From Treponema sp. (GTDB lineage Bacteria; Spirochaetota; Spirochaetia; Treponematales; Treponemataceae), in assembly GCA_024402595.1 (NCBI GenBank), contig JAKSTL010000020.1:1-37253 (forward strand): DNA of 37,253 nucleotides. The letters run 5' to 3'. Shown in pieces: positions 7,499 through 14,774 of this stretch. The notes beneath the pieces were generated by a model. That model was not told where the DNA came from and ran no database searches. It was given only the letters and a program-made list of their open reading frames with translations. Every line of letters begins with the position of its first letter. The stretch's first letter is position 1. The position numbers were made by a program, and so were the translations under genes.

Positions 7499-9442
7499 AT
7501 GGAAAGCATTAAGAAATATTTTATTCGTATTAAAACAGATTTTACAAAGCTTTATTTTAAGATTAAAAACTGGAACAAAACTTATAAAATCATAACTCTG
7601 GTGGTACTGGCCGTTGTTCTTGCTGATTCTTTTTTAATCAATTTTGTTCTTGTAAATCAAAAGAAAGCAAAAATTAAGTTTTCGGCCTTTGGTGTAGAAG
7701 AAAAATCATCTTTAGTTGCTTTGGATAGTGGCGCTCACAAGGGAAAAATTAAATCAAACGGAAAACAGTCGCCTTTTGCCTCTTTTGGTTTTACATCATC
7801 TCAGAAAAAACAGATTGCACAATTTTTTGAAGACAATAAAACTGCAGCGGTGGCGGTTAGAGTGGAAATTACCCCGAATAATTCTCAATTTGCCGCTATA
7901 GGAAACGGAATGCCTCTGAGTTTTAAAATGGGCTTTTTGTCGGAGGATAATTTTTCTGAAAAATCGGGTGGCAAAAAAAAGTTTGTTCCATTTAAGATGT
8001 ACGATTTTGATAAGGCCGTTGTTTCTGCTGATTATAATAAGATTTTTAGGGATAATTTGCCAGAAAACAAAACATTAAAGTTTGACCTGTCCATTGCAAT
8101 TCCAAAAAAGGCTTTTGAATCATCGTTACCAGAAGGTTTTTTTATTTACAGTGATTTTGATTTAAAAATTACCAGTTTTTGTATTGTTCCTGTTCAAATT
8201 GGATTTGATAAATCTGGGGTTTATCCGTTTTTTGGTTTTGGTGCTAATGGCGGAATTATTGACTCTAGTAATTCATCTGTAGATTTTTCTGCGGCATCGG
8301 CAGTTTTTTCTGTTCAAAATAGCCCTGAAAATCTTTTGCCGGAAATTGTAATAACTTTAAGCAAGGATGAGTCCCAAAAAGCAAGCTTGGAAAAATCGGT
8401 TTCTGCTAAGCTTAATGCTGGTGGGGAACAGATTTTTATTAAAAACTCTAAAAAAGCTTCTGAACTTATAATTCCAGCGGCTTCCATAAAAAATCCTTAT
8501 ATTTTAATTGATATTGCAGAAAATAAGGAATGTATTCAGGGAATGATTCTTCGCACTCAAACCTCAGTACATAAAACTCTTTTTGAAAATACCACTGAAG
8601 CTGTTTATAATCCTATTAGAACTGATCCTGGAATGATTGTAAAATATCCAAAAAATAAATGGCGAGTAAAGGAATACGAACTGTTTGAATGGGACAGATA
8701 TCCGGGAATATTGTTTTTTGATACAGAGAATTATGATGTTCAAGGAAAGTTTTTTTCAAGATTGGCATATTTTGTAGAAAAAGAAGGATTTAAGGGAACA
8801 ATTTTAACCAATGCTCAGCTGAATGGAAAGCATGGATACAACGCTCACGATTACAGTGCTGAATCTTTGGCAAGCTTTTTTAATGCAGTAGATAAATCTG
8901 GAGTTGAAATCAACAAAGAAGAAGAGTTTTTGCGGAAGATTCTTTTACAAAATGAAATTATTTTTGAAAGTGAAAATGGTTACATTGGCGGAAAAGGTGG
9001 TCTGGTTTCTATTTCTCAGGAATCGGAGCTTTATTTACGGAATCAGCTGTTGGTTCACGAAGGATATCACACTTTGTTTTTTACCGACGAAGAGTTCCGC
9101 AATTTTGTGGCCGCGGTTTATTACACAATGGACGAAAAAACAAACAGCTTCCTTATAGATTATTTTAAGTCGCAGTCCAGCCTTGGTTATGATACTAACG
9201 ATGATTATTTAATGCACAACGAGTTTATGGCTTATGTGCTTCAAAATGCATTGAGAAATGTTTCATCTTATTTTGTAACTAGAGCAAAATGGGCTTCTGT
9301 AAAAAAATACACTCCAGAACTGGCAGCTTATATTGTAGAAAGCAATGGTCAAGGTTTTGAAGATGCCGCCATTATGCTTAACGATTTTATTTTTGATAAA
9401 TATGGCTTGATTTCTGGAAGTGTTTCTCTTGTGAACCGATAA
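7499..9442 (+). CDS. Single-pass membrane protein with HExxH gluzincin-like motif
   Basis: A basic N-terminus precedes one membrane segment at about residues 30-52, so most of the protein is probably extracytoplasmic. The middle is beta-rich and unassigned. Near the C-terminus lies H520-E521-G-Y-H524, in LLVHEGYHTLFF. About 50 residues later comes N574-E575 in MHNEFMAYVLQNAL, which fits the glutamate ligand helix of gluzincin-type metallopeptidases. I infer a zinc-dependent peptidase, but no named family is certain. In-frame starts exist at TTG 7487, ATG 7490 and ATG 7499. I chose 7499 because it begins a typical basic N-terminus; none has a strong ribosome site. The gene converges on the metallo-beta-lactamase-fold gene with a 16-bp gap. 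Confidence 0.65.
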   Translation: MESIKKYFIRIKTDFTKLYFKIKNWNKTYKIITLVVLAVVLADSFLINFVLVNQKKAKIKFSAFGVEEKSSLVALDSGAHKGKIKSNGKQSPFASFGFTSSQKKQIAQFFEDNKTAAVAVRVEITPNNSQFAAIGNGMPLSFKMGFLSEDNFSEKSGGKKKFVPFKMYDFDKAVVSADYNKIFRDNLPENKTLKFDLSIAIPKKAFESSLPEGFFIYSDFDLKITSFCIVPVQIGFDKSGVYPFFGFGANGGIIDSSNSSVDFSAASAVFSVQNSPENLLPEIVITLSKDESQKASLEKSVSAKLNAGGEQIFIKNSKKASELIIPAASIKNPYILIDIAENKECIQGMILRTQTSVHKTLFENTTEAVYNPIRTDPGMIVKYPKNKWRVKEYELFEWDRYPGILFFDTENYDVQGKFFSRLAYFVEKEGFKGTILTNAQLNGKHGYNAHDYSAESLASFFNAVDKSGVEINKEEEFLRKILLQNEIIFESENGYIGGKGGLVSISQESELYLRNQLLVHEGYHTLFFTDEEFRNFVAAVYYTMDEKTNSFLIDYFKSQSSLGYDTNDDYLMHNEFMAYVLQNALRNVSSYFVTRAKWASVKKYTPELAAYIVESNGQGFEDAAIMLNDFIFDKYGLISGSVSLVNR

Positions 9443-9458
9443 TCAATATTTTTAGAAA

Positions 9459-10016
9459 TTAATTGTCGATGTTAAAGACTTTTACGGCGCCTAAGGTGGT
9501 TGGTGGACCATGGCCAGGCATTAAAATAGTTCCGTCCTGCTGCGAATAGATTTTTTCTTCAAGATTGGTGCGAAGAATATATTCTGAATAGCTGGAATTG
9601 GTGGAACCCATAGAACCTGCAAAAAGAACATCGCCTGTAAAAAGCACATTTTCTATGCTGTAGACAATGGAATCGGAAGTATGCCCCGGAATTGAAAAAT
9701 AGTGGACAATCATTTTGCCAATTTTAATTTTTCCGTCTCCGTTTAAAACATAAGTGTCATTACCTGCAACTTCCCAGTCCGCTGCATAAATCTTTGGAGA
9801 ATAGATTTTTCTAAGAGTTTTTAATCCATCAACATGGCTTCCGTGATTGTGAGTGATTAAAACTGCCGAAAGATGAAGATGGTTGTCTTCTATTTGTGAA
9901 ATAAGTGATTCGGTAATTTCTCCCGGATCGATTATAAGAGCTTCGCCGTCTTTTTCGTTTACAACCACATAGCAGTTGGAAAAACCGCCTGTATTCAAGT
10001 GAAAATAAATCTTCAT
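9459..10016 (-). CDS. Metallo-beta-lactamase-fold hydrolase (glyoxalase II-like) with altered zinc motif
   Basis: Typical motifs of the small hydroxyacylglutathione-hydrolase-like MBL family are present: LIIDPGE, ITHNHGSHVDG, PGHTSDS, LFTGDVLF and LMPGHGPPT. Members are cytoplasmic hydrolases of thioesters such as S-lactoylglutathione. Oddly, the usual HxHxDH zinc motif reads H-N-H-G-S-H, so the Asp that normally ligates the second zinc is Ser (codon AGC on the minus strand). Activity or metal content may therefore differ. The start is ambiguous. AGGAGG sits only 2 nt before the ATG at 10025 but 11 nt before the ATG at 10016. I prefer 10016, which gives the family-like start MKIYFHL. It lies 15-25 bp after the pentapeptide gene and is likely cotranscribed with it. 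Confidence 0.88.
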   Translation of the reverse strand: MKIYFHLNTGGFSNCYVVVNEKDGEALIIDPGEITESLISQIEDNHLHLSAVLITHNHGSHVDGLKTLRKIYSPKIYAADWEVAGNDTYVLNGDGKIKIGKMIVHYFSIPGHTSDSIVYSIENVLFTGDVLFAGSMGSTNSSYSEYILRTNLEEKIYSQQDGTILMPGHGPPTTLGAVKVFNIDN

Positions 10017-10040
10017 TTTTGACATTGCCTCCTATAATTT

Positions 10041-10718
10041 TTAATTTTGAGAATTGCTTAGAGCTTCGTTTGAAAGATTTTGTCCAGAAACAATAGCACT
10101 TCCATCGGTAGAAAACTCTGCTTCTCTGGTGTTGGACAATTTGAAAGAAACATTGGTTCGTTTGGAACTATGGAACAGGGTTTTCTTTAAGTTGCAGTTT
10201 TGAAAAGAGGTATCAACCAAAGTGGCATTTATAAATCTGGAATTATATAAATCTGAATTATCAAAAGAAGATTGATAAGCTTTTATGCCATTGAAATTGT
10301 TTTGAATCATATCGCTGGAAGTAAAAATTGTGTGAGAAAAGGTACAGCCGGAAAAGGATGTAAAAAGCATGTTACTTTTAATCATATTGCAGTCGTTAAA
10401 AACGGCAAAGTCAAAGATGGTCATGCGGAACAAGGTGTTTTCTGAATGAATGTTTATAAAGGTGCAATGCTGGAAGTTACAGCCAAAAAACTTTTTATTG
10501 GAAAAATCGATGTCTGTAAAAATCATTCCAGAGGCATTTAGTCCAACAATTTTGTCGTGAGTAGCAATGTATTTGTAGATATTTTCCTTTGCTTTTCCAG
10601 GATTTGGTGTATGGTCAATGCAATAATTTTTTTCTTCGGTAATGTTTCCATCTTTGTCAAAGGTAGAAAGAGCGATATTTCTGCAATGATGTACCATGCA
10701 CATATTTTGGGTAAACAT
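10041..10718 (-). CDS. Pentapeptide-repeat protein with Cys/His N-terminus
   Basis: This 225-residue protein has successive A(D/N)LxX-like pentapeptides from about residue 70 to 200, for example SNMLFTSFSGCTF and NSRFINATLVDTSFQNCNL. These should fold as a right-handed quadrilateral beta-helix. The N-terminus has C7, H10, H11, C12 and then C33-x-x-H36, which could bind a metal ion. There is no signal peptide, so it is probably cytoplasmic. Pentapeptide proteins include gyrase-protecting DNA mimics, but this one is not recognisable as a Qnr-type protein. It is upstream of the MBL-fold gene in a probable two-gene operon. It lacks a Shine-Dalgarno sequence; TATAAT lies 6 nt before the ATG. Confidence 0.85.
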   Translation of the reverse strand: MFTQNMCMVHHCRNIALSTFDKDGNITEEKNYCIDHTPNPGKAKENIYKYIATHDKIVGLNASGMIFTDIDFSNKKFFGCNFQHCTFINIHSENTLFRMTIFDFAVFNDCNMIKSNMLFTSFSGCTFSHTIFTSSDMIQNNFNGIKAYQSSFDNSDLYNSRFINATLVDTSFQNCNLKKTLFHSSKRTNVSFKLSNTREAEFSTDGSAIVSGQNLSNEALSNSQN

Positions 10719-10724
10719 GAGAAA

Positions 10725-10753
10725 ATTATAAATGATTGGATAATTAAAAACAA
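10725..10753 (-). promoter_or_regulatory. Promoter for a leaderless pentapeptide/MBL operon
   Basis: On the minus strand TTGTTT (10753-10748), 17 bp, and TATAAT (10730-10725) form a reasonable sigma70-type promoter. Exactly 6 nt (TTTCTC) separate the -10 box from the ATG, so transcription should start at the start codon. Confidence 0.55.
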
Positions 10754-10794
10754 TATTAATTCTAGTTGTGAAGTTTTACTTTTTAAGTGTCAAC

Positions 10795-10823
10795 TTGTTC
10801 AAAAAAGGAAATGTAGGTAAAAT
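10795..10823 (+). promoter_or_regulatory. Promoter for the zinc-ribbon/murI/purC cluster
   Basis: TTGTTC at 10795-10800, a 17-bp spacer and TAAAAT at 10818-10823 form a plausible promoter. The predicted transcription start is only about 3 nt before the ATG at 10833, so the message would be almost leaderless. Confidence 0.4.
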
Positions 10824-10832
10824 AAGAATTGT

Positions 10833-11186
10833 ATGAAGTGTTGGAAATGTAAAGCGGAAATTGGCGATTTAGATGTTTTTAGAACAAGTGAATGTCCTGT
10901 TTGTCATTGTGATTTGCATTGCTGTAAGGGCTGCAGGTTTTATTCCGCTTCTAGTCATTTTGAATGTAAAGAAAATATTATGGAACCGGTGCACGAAAAG
11001 GAAAAAGCTAATTTTTGTGATTTCTTTTCTTGTAACAAGGTTGGTGGGGAAGAAGCAGATAATTCTTTGATGAAAAATGCGGCATTTTCCGCGGCTTCTG
11101 CTTTGTTTGGCGAAGAAATAAAAACAACTGGTAATGATTCTGATAAAGCTAAAAATGCTTTTAATTCTTTGTTTGGAGATTTATAG
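10833..11186 (+). CDS. Cys-rich zinc-ribbon protein
   Basis: This 117-residue protein has C3-x-x-C6 and C21-x-x-C24, a typical four-cysteine zinc ribbon. A second Cys-rich module follows: C30, C31, G-C34-RFYS, C45, and then the KEKANFCDFF motif with C62 and C67. The C-terminal third is Ala/Ser/Lys-rich and lacks cysteines. Small proteins of this make-up occur widely in bacteria without a known role; metal or nucleic-acid binding is only an inference. The stop is 3 bp before the murI start, so the two are probably translationally coupled; the murI ribosome site lies inside this gene. There is no clear Shine-Dalgarno site at its own start. Confidence 0.75.
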   Translation: MKCWKCKAEIGDLDVFRTSECPVCHCDLHCCKGCRFYSASSHFECKENIMEPVHEKEKANFCDFFSCNKVGGEEADNSLMKNAAFSAASALFGEEIKTTGNDSDKAKNAFNSLFGDL

Positions 11187-11189
11187 AAA

Positions 11190-12110
11190 TTGTCTGTTGA
11201 TTTTGCCTTTTTGGATTCTGGTACAGGTGGCATTCCTTATCTGATTCATTTGCTGGAAGTTTTTCCCAAGGCAGATTGTGTTTACATTGGTGATACGGCG
11301 AACTTTCCTTATGGAGAAAAAACTCATGAGCAGATTGTTCAAGGGGTTTTGACCTGTGTAGAAAAAATTATTAAAAGATTTAATCCACAGATTATTGTTC
11401 TGGCTTGCAATACTATGAGTGTTAATGCGCTGGATGTTTTAAGAAGCGTTTATCACGACCGTCAATTTGTTGGAACTGTCCCTGCTATAAAACTGGCCGC
11501 TTCCGTTTCTAAAAAAAGGGCGATTGGACTTTTGGCAACTCGTTCTACGGTGGAGCATCCATACAATGTGGATTTGAAAAATCATTTTGCGGCAGATTGC
11601 AGAATGGAATTGCGGGGCGACCCTGAATTGATTTCTTTTATTGAGCATGAATCTTTTACTGCTACGGAAGAAGAAAGAATGAAAGCCTGTGAACCGGCTG
11701 TGGAATATTTTAGAGAAAAGGGCTGTGATGCTATTATTCTTGGTTGTACTCACTTTTTGAATGTAAAAAAAGAGATGCAGAAGGTTTGTGGCCAGGATAT
11801 TCAGGTTGTGGATTCTGTAGATGGCGTTGTGCGGCGGGCAATGTCTCTTTACGGGGCGTTGCGGGGAAACAAACTCGTTTGTTACCCCGCAGAAGGGGTA
11901 GCGGAAAACACAGCGGTTGAGCAGAGCGAAACTGCTGGGGTTGCAGCGAGGGGAAGGCCAGCAACAGATGGCGTTACAAAGGAACTGGTAACGACGGCTG
12001 TTGTTTCCCCTCCTAAACTTTTTATTACAGGTTTTTCTGACAAAAAGGACGAAAAAGAGTATGATGTAATTTGTACTCGCTATAATTTGGATTTTGGCGG
12101 TCTTTTGTAA
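11190..12110 (+). CDS. murI: Glutamate racemase with a 50-residue in-frame insertion
   Basis: The enzyme converts L-glutamate to D-glutamate for peptidoglycan in the cytoplasm. Motifs include LDSGTGG near residue 8, YIGDTANFPYGEK, catalytic Cys73 in ACNTMS and Cys186 in GCTHF. It has 306 residues, against roughly 255-285 for usual MurI. The excess is residues about 225-274, encoded by a GC-rich palindromic segment at 11861-12010. Without it the protein would be about 256 residues. The insert lies after the second catalytic Cys, in a place likely to be surface-exposed. The start is TTG, supported by GGAG 10 nt upstream inside the preceding gene and by the family-like N-terminus SVDFAFLDSGTGG. 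purC follows after 34 bp. Confidence 0.93.
   Translation: MSVDFAFLDSGTGGIPYLIHLLEVFPKADCVYIGDTANFPYGEKTHEQIVQGVLTCVEKIIKRFNPQIIVLACNTMSVNALDVLRSVYHDRQFVGTVPAIKLAASVSKKRAIGLLATRSTVEHPYNVDLKNHFAADCRMELRGDPELISFIEHESFTATEEERMKACEPAVEYFREKGCDAIILGCTHFLNVKKEMQKVCGQDIQVVDSVDGVVRRAMSLYGALRGNKLVCYPAEGVAENTAVEQSETAGVAARGRPATDGVTKELVTTAVVSPPKLFITGFSDKKDEKEYDVICTRYNLDFGGLL
11861..12010 (+). repeat. GC-rich palindromic element inserted in frame in murI
   Basis: The segment is exactly 150 nt (50 codons). I count 85 G or C, about 57%, in a visibly AT-rich gene. It begins with a near-perfect 14-bp inverted repeat: 11861-11874 against 11877-11890, 13 of 14 pairs. A second, weaker stem pairs 11962-11977 with 11988-12003 (13 of 16). 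Shorter hairpins such as ACCCC/GGGGT lie inside. The ends are themselves inverted: GGGGAAACAA near the start and TTGTTTCCCC at the end. It encodes an Ala/Gly/Glu/Thr-rich stretch unlike MurI. The make-up resembles protein-coding palindromic elements such as those of Rickettsia. Confidence 0.7.
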
Positions 12111-12144
12111 TTATTGGCGAAATGCCTAAAAATATGGAGTTATT

Positions 12145-12990
12145 ATGAAGAAAATTATTTCTGGTAAGGTGCGGGAAGTTTATGATTTGGAAGACGGACG
12201 CATGGTAATTGTTACAACAGACAGAATTTCTGCTTTTGATGTAATTCTTCCAACTATGATTACAGATAAGGGTAAGGTTTTGAATGCTCTTGCAAATTTC
12301 TGGTTTGATTACACTGGCGATATTGTGAAGAATCATATGATTTCCAGTGATTTAAAGGATATGCCTGTAGAATTCCAGAAGCCTGAATTTGAAGGTAGAA
12401 CTATTCTGGTAAAAAAACTTAAGATGGTGCCTTACGAGGTTATTGTTCGTGGATATATGTTTGGTTCTATGTACGAAGCTTATAAAAAGGGTGAACCATT
12501 TTTGGGTCATAAATTTGATAAGGAATATAAACAGGCGGAAAAGCTTGCTGAACCAATTGTTACTCCTTCTACAAAGGCGGCTGAAGGTCATGATATCAAT
12601 GTTACTTTGCAGTATATGAAGGATGATCTTGGTGAAGAATTGGGAACTAAGATTGAACAGGCTGCTTTGGCAATTTACAAGAAATGCTATGATCACGCTT
12701 ATAAAAACGGAATTATTATTGCGGATACTAAATTTGAATTTGGTATTGATGAAAATGGTGATTTAGTTTTGGGCGATGAAGTTCTTACTCCAGATTCAAG
12801 CCGTTTCTGGGATTTGTCGAAATATGAGGTTGGTGGAAGTCCTGCTTCTTATGACAAACAGTTTGTTCGTGACTGGCTTAAGAATAATGGTCTTGCGGGA
12901 GATCCTAATATTAAGGAAATTCCTGCGGAAGTTGTGGAAAAGACTGCGGCTATTTACAAGGAATGTGAAACTCGCATTTGTCACAAATAA
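12145..12990 (+). CDS. purC: Phosphoribosylaminoimidazole-succinocarboxamide synthase (SAICAR synthase)
   Basis: This 281-residue enzyme joins CAIR and aspartate with ATP in de novo purine synthesis. The N-terminus SGKVREVYDL, the TTDRISAFDVILP motif and IVRGYMFGSMYEAYKKG are diagnostic. EGHDINVT and the ADTKFEFGID, LGDEVLTPDSSRFW block of the C-terminal half are also present. Length fits the longer, eukaryote-like SAICAR synthase group rather than the 240-residue E. coli type. GGAG lies 5 nt before the ATG. It follows murI closely (34 bp) and may share its transcript; the functional link between the two is not obvious. Confidence 0.95.
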   Translation: MKKIISGKVREVYDLEDGRMVIVTTDRISAFDVILPTMITDKGKVLNALANFWFDYTGDIVKNHMISSDLKDMPVEFQKPEFEGRTILVKKLKMVPYEVIVRGYMFGSMYEAYKKGEPFLGHKFDKEYKQAEKLAEPIVTPSTKAAEGHDINVTLQYMKDDLGEELGTKIEQAALAIYKKCYDHAYKNGIIIADTKFEFGIDENGDLVLGDEVLTPDSSRFWDLSKYEVGGSPASYDKQFVRDWLKNNGLAGDPNIKEIPAEVVEKTAAIYKECETRICHK

Positions 12991-13101
12991 TTTGTAAAAG
13001 CGCTGATTTTGCGAAATGGCAGTTTTTGCTAAAATTTTTTCCGTTTAAACAGTTATGATAAAAAATAAATGTTTATAAGACAGTGATAACTTGAGGAATG
13101 T

Positions 13102-13464
13102 ATGATTCAGATTTTTGGTACTAATAAAAACTTTGACACAAAAAAAGCCCAGATGTGGTTTAAGGAAAGAAGAATAGATTTTCAATTTGTGGATTTAAAA
13201 GAAAAAGGTTTAAGTGCTGGAGAGCTGGAAAGTGTTATTACTGTCTTAAAGCGGGAAGAGGGTAGTAGAGATGCTGCCATTGAAAAACTTATTGATAAAA
13301 ATAATAAAGATTACAGTTCTATTGCTTATCTTGATAATGGGGAAAAAGCCCAGAAACTTTTGGATAATCAGTCTTTATTAAAGCAACCTATCTGTCGCAA
13401 TGGAAAAGACAAGGCAACGGTGGGATTAAATACTTCAGTTTGGGAAAGTTGGAAAAATAGTTAA
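13102..13464 (+). CDS. ArsC/YffB-like thioredoxin-fold protein lacking the catalytic cysteine
   Basis: The 120-residue sequence follows the ArsC/Spx/YffB family from end to end: IQIFGTNKNFDTKKAQMWF at the N-terminus, the middle helical region, and LLKQPICRNGKDKATVGLN near the C-terminus. In the YffB-type motif G-I-K-N-C-D-T-x-K-K-A the cysteine is essential for reductase chemistry; here Phe11 stands at that place. The only visible Cys is in the C-terminal PICR segment. It is therefore unlikely to be an arsenate reductase and may be a non-catalytic or regulatory family member. GAGGA lies about 7 nt before the ATG. The gene stands between purC and the sugar transporter with no obvious partner. 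Confidence 0.8.
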   Translation: MIQIFGTNKNFDTKKAQMWFKERRIDFQFVDLKEKGLSAGELESVITVLKREEGSRDAAIEKLIDKNNKDYSSIAYLDNGEKAQKLLDNQSLLKQPICRNGKDKATVGLNTSVWESWKNS

Positions 13465-13626
13465 CTTTTTTCGTAAAAAAACTAACTTATCCCCAAAAAT
13501 CACAAATAAATCAATAAAACTCCCTAAAAAATTAAATCAAAAACCAAAATTATTTAATTCAAAAAAATTATTTCTCAAAATAGAATGTATTTAGAATTGA
13601 AAAACATCTATTAGGAGGAAAATTAG

Positions 13627-14592
13627 ATGAAAAAGTTAGTAGTTGTTGTTGCTGCACTTATGTGTGTAACATGTTTGTTTGCTGCTCCAAAAGCAAAGAA
13701 ATCAAAGAAAAAGGCATCTGGTGCTATTAAAATTGGTATTATCAATAACCCACCAAGTGAATCAGGATACCGTGCTGCCAATGTAAAAGACATGGAAACT
13801 GTTTTCTCTAAAGACAAGGGATATGATGTAAAAACTTATTACAGCTTGAAGAATGATGAACAGTTGAACGCTGCTTCTCAGTTCATTACAGAAGGTGTTG
13901 ATTACATTCTTCTTTCTGCTGCTGCAACTGATGGATGGGAATCTGTTCTTAAAAATGCAAAACGAGCAGGAATTAAAGTATTCTTGTTTGACCGAATGAT
14001 TAATGTTGCTGATGATCTTTATGAAGCAGCTGTTGTTTCTGATATGCCTTCTGAAGGTGTTACTGCTGTAAACTGGTTGAAAGCACAGAACTTGAAAGAA
14101 TACAATGTTATCCATATCCAGGGTGCTATGGGTTCAGATGCTCAGTTGGGAAGAACTGGTGCTCTTGATAAAGAATTTGCTGCAGGAACAATGAAGAAAG
14201 TTGTTCAGCAGACAGCTACATGGGACGAAGCAGAAGCAAAGAAAATTGTTGAATCTGTAATCAACTCTGGTGAAAAATTCAATGTTATCTATGCAGAAAA
14301 CGATGGTATGGCTAAAGGTGCTGTAGCAGCTCTTGATGAAGCTGGTATTACACACGGTGTTGGAAAAGATGTAGTTGTTATGGGATTTGACTGTAACAAA
14401 TGGGCACTCCGCGAACTTTTGGCTGGAAACTGGAACTATGATGGACAGTGTTCACCATTCCAGGCTGCTGTAATCGAAGAAATGATTAAATCTGGAAACG
14501 TTCCTTCGAAGAAAGTTATCTCTGAAGAAAAAGGTTTCGATGCAACAAAACTTACACAGGCTGATATTGATACATACGGTCTTGGTGACTAA
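13627..14592 (+). CDS. ytfQ: Periplasmic sugar-binding protein of a YtfQ-type ABC transporter
   Basis: This 321-residue protein has an N-terminal signal peptide, probably cut after CLFA, followed by a Lys-rich segment. The rest is a type I periplasmic binding fold of the RbsB/YtfQ group. Matches to the YtfQ pattern include SESGYRAANV, DGWESVLKNAKRAGIKVFLFDR, IHIQGAMGSDAQLGR, YAENDGMAKGA and VMGFDCNKWALRELLAGNWN. It should capture a sugar and deliver it to the YtfR/YtfT/YjfF complex. The E. coli system takes up galactofuranose; the sugar here cannot be read from sequence, since the first loop (IINNPPSESGYR) differs from E. coli. AGGAGG lies 8 nt before the ATG. A hairpin and terminator separate it from the ATPase gene. 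Confidence 0.88.
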   Translation: MKKLVVVVAALMCVTCLFAAPKAKKSKKKASGAIKIGIINNPPSESGYRAANVKDMETVFSKDKGYDVKTYYSLKNDEQLNAASQFITEGVDYILLSAAATDGWESVLKNAKRAGIKVFLFDRMINVADDLYEAAVVSDMPSEGVTAVNWLKAQNLKEYNVIHIQGAMGSDAQLGRTGALDKEFAAGTMKKVVQQTATWDEAEAKKIVESVINSGEKFNVIYAENDGMAKGAVAALDEAGITHGVGKDVVVMGFDCNKWALRELLAGNWNYDGQCSPFQAAVIEEMIKSGNVPSKKVISEEKGFDATKLTQADIDTYGLGD

Positions 14593-14598
14593 TTCCAA

Positions 14599-14644
14599 TA
14601 ACGCCCCTCAGACAGAATTGTTTGAGTATATAAGCTAGGCGTTA
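14599..14644 (+). promoter_or_regulatory. Intercistronic RNA structure after the binding-protein gene
   Basis: TAACGCC (14599-14605) pairs perfectly with GGCGTTA (14638-14644). It encloses a second hairpin, CTCAGACA/TGTTTGAG with loop GAAT (14607-14626, one G-U pair). It begins 7 nt after the stop codon, just before a terminator. It could protect the 3' end of the binding-protein message. Confidence 0.5.
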
Positions 14645-14649
14645 TGAGG

Positions 14650-14693
14650 TGCGGTGTGAAATATGGAATTCATGTTTTGCACCGCATTTTTTT
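14650..14693 (+). terminator. Partial terminator between binding protein and ATPase genes
   Basis: TGCGGTG pairs with CACCGCA and is followed by seven to eight T residues. Lying inside an otherwise continuous operon, it probably stops many transcripts after the binding-protein gene and lets some through, so that the binding protein is made in excess. Confidence 0.75.
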
Positions 14694-14774
14694 AATCTGT
14701 GGTGGTTAACTCCTTCGGCAAATTCAGAAACCAACTGTCGAAATCACTGCAAAACTTTATTAACAGGTATAAAA

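Noticed and set aside
11734..11964. Antisense open reading frame over the murI insertion
   Set aside because: The frame arises from the GC-rich palindromic segment and shows no protein-like features or ribosome site.
12991..13101. Possible terminator or small RNA after purC
   Set aside because: Only short, weak pairings (GCTG/CAG) are visible before the T-run.
13459..13487. AGTTAACTTTTTT/AAAAAAACTAACT inverted repeat at the end of the ArsC-like gene
   Set aside because: The stem is almost all A-T and no T-run follows, so I cannot call it a terminator with confidence.
14649..14774. Extra 42-codon N-terminal extension of the sugar ABC ATPase
   Set aside because: It overlaps the terminator hairpin and does not resemble any ABC ATPase N-terminus; the start at 14775 fits the family.
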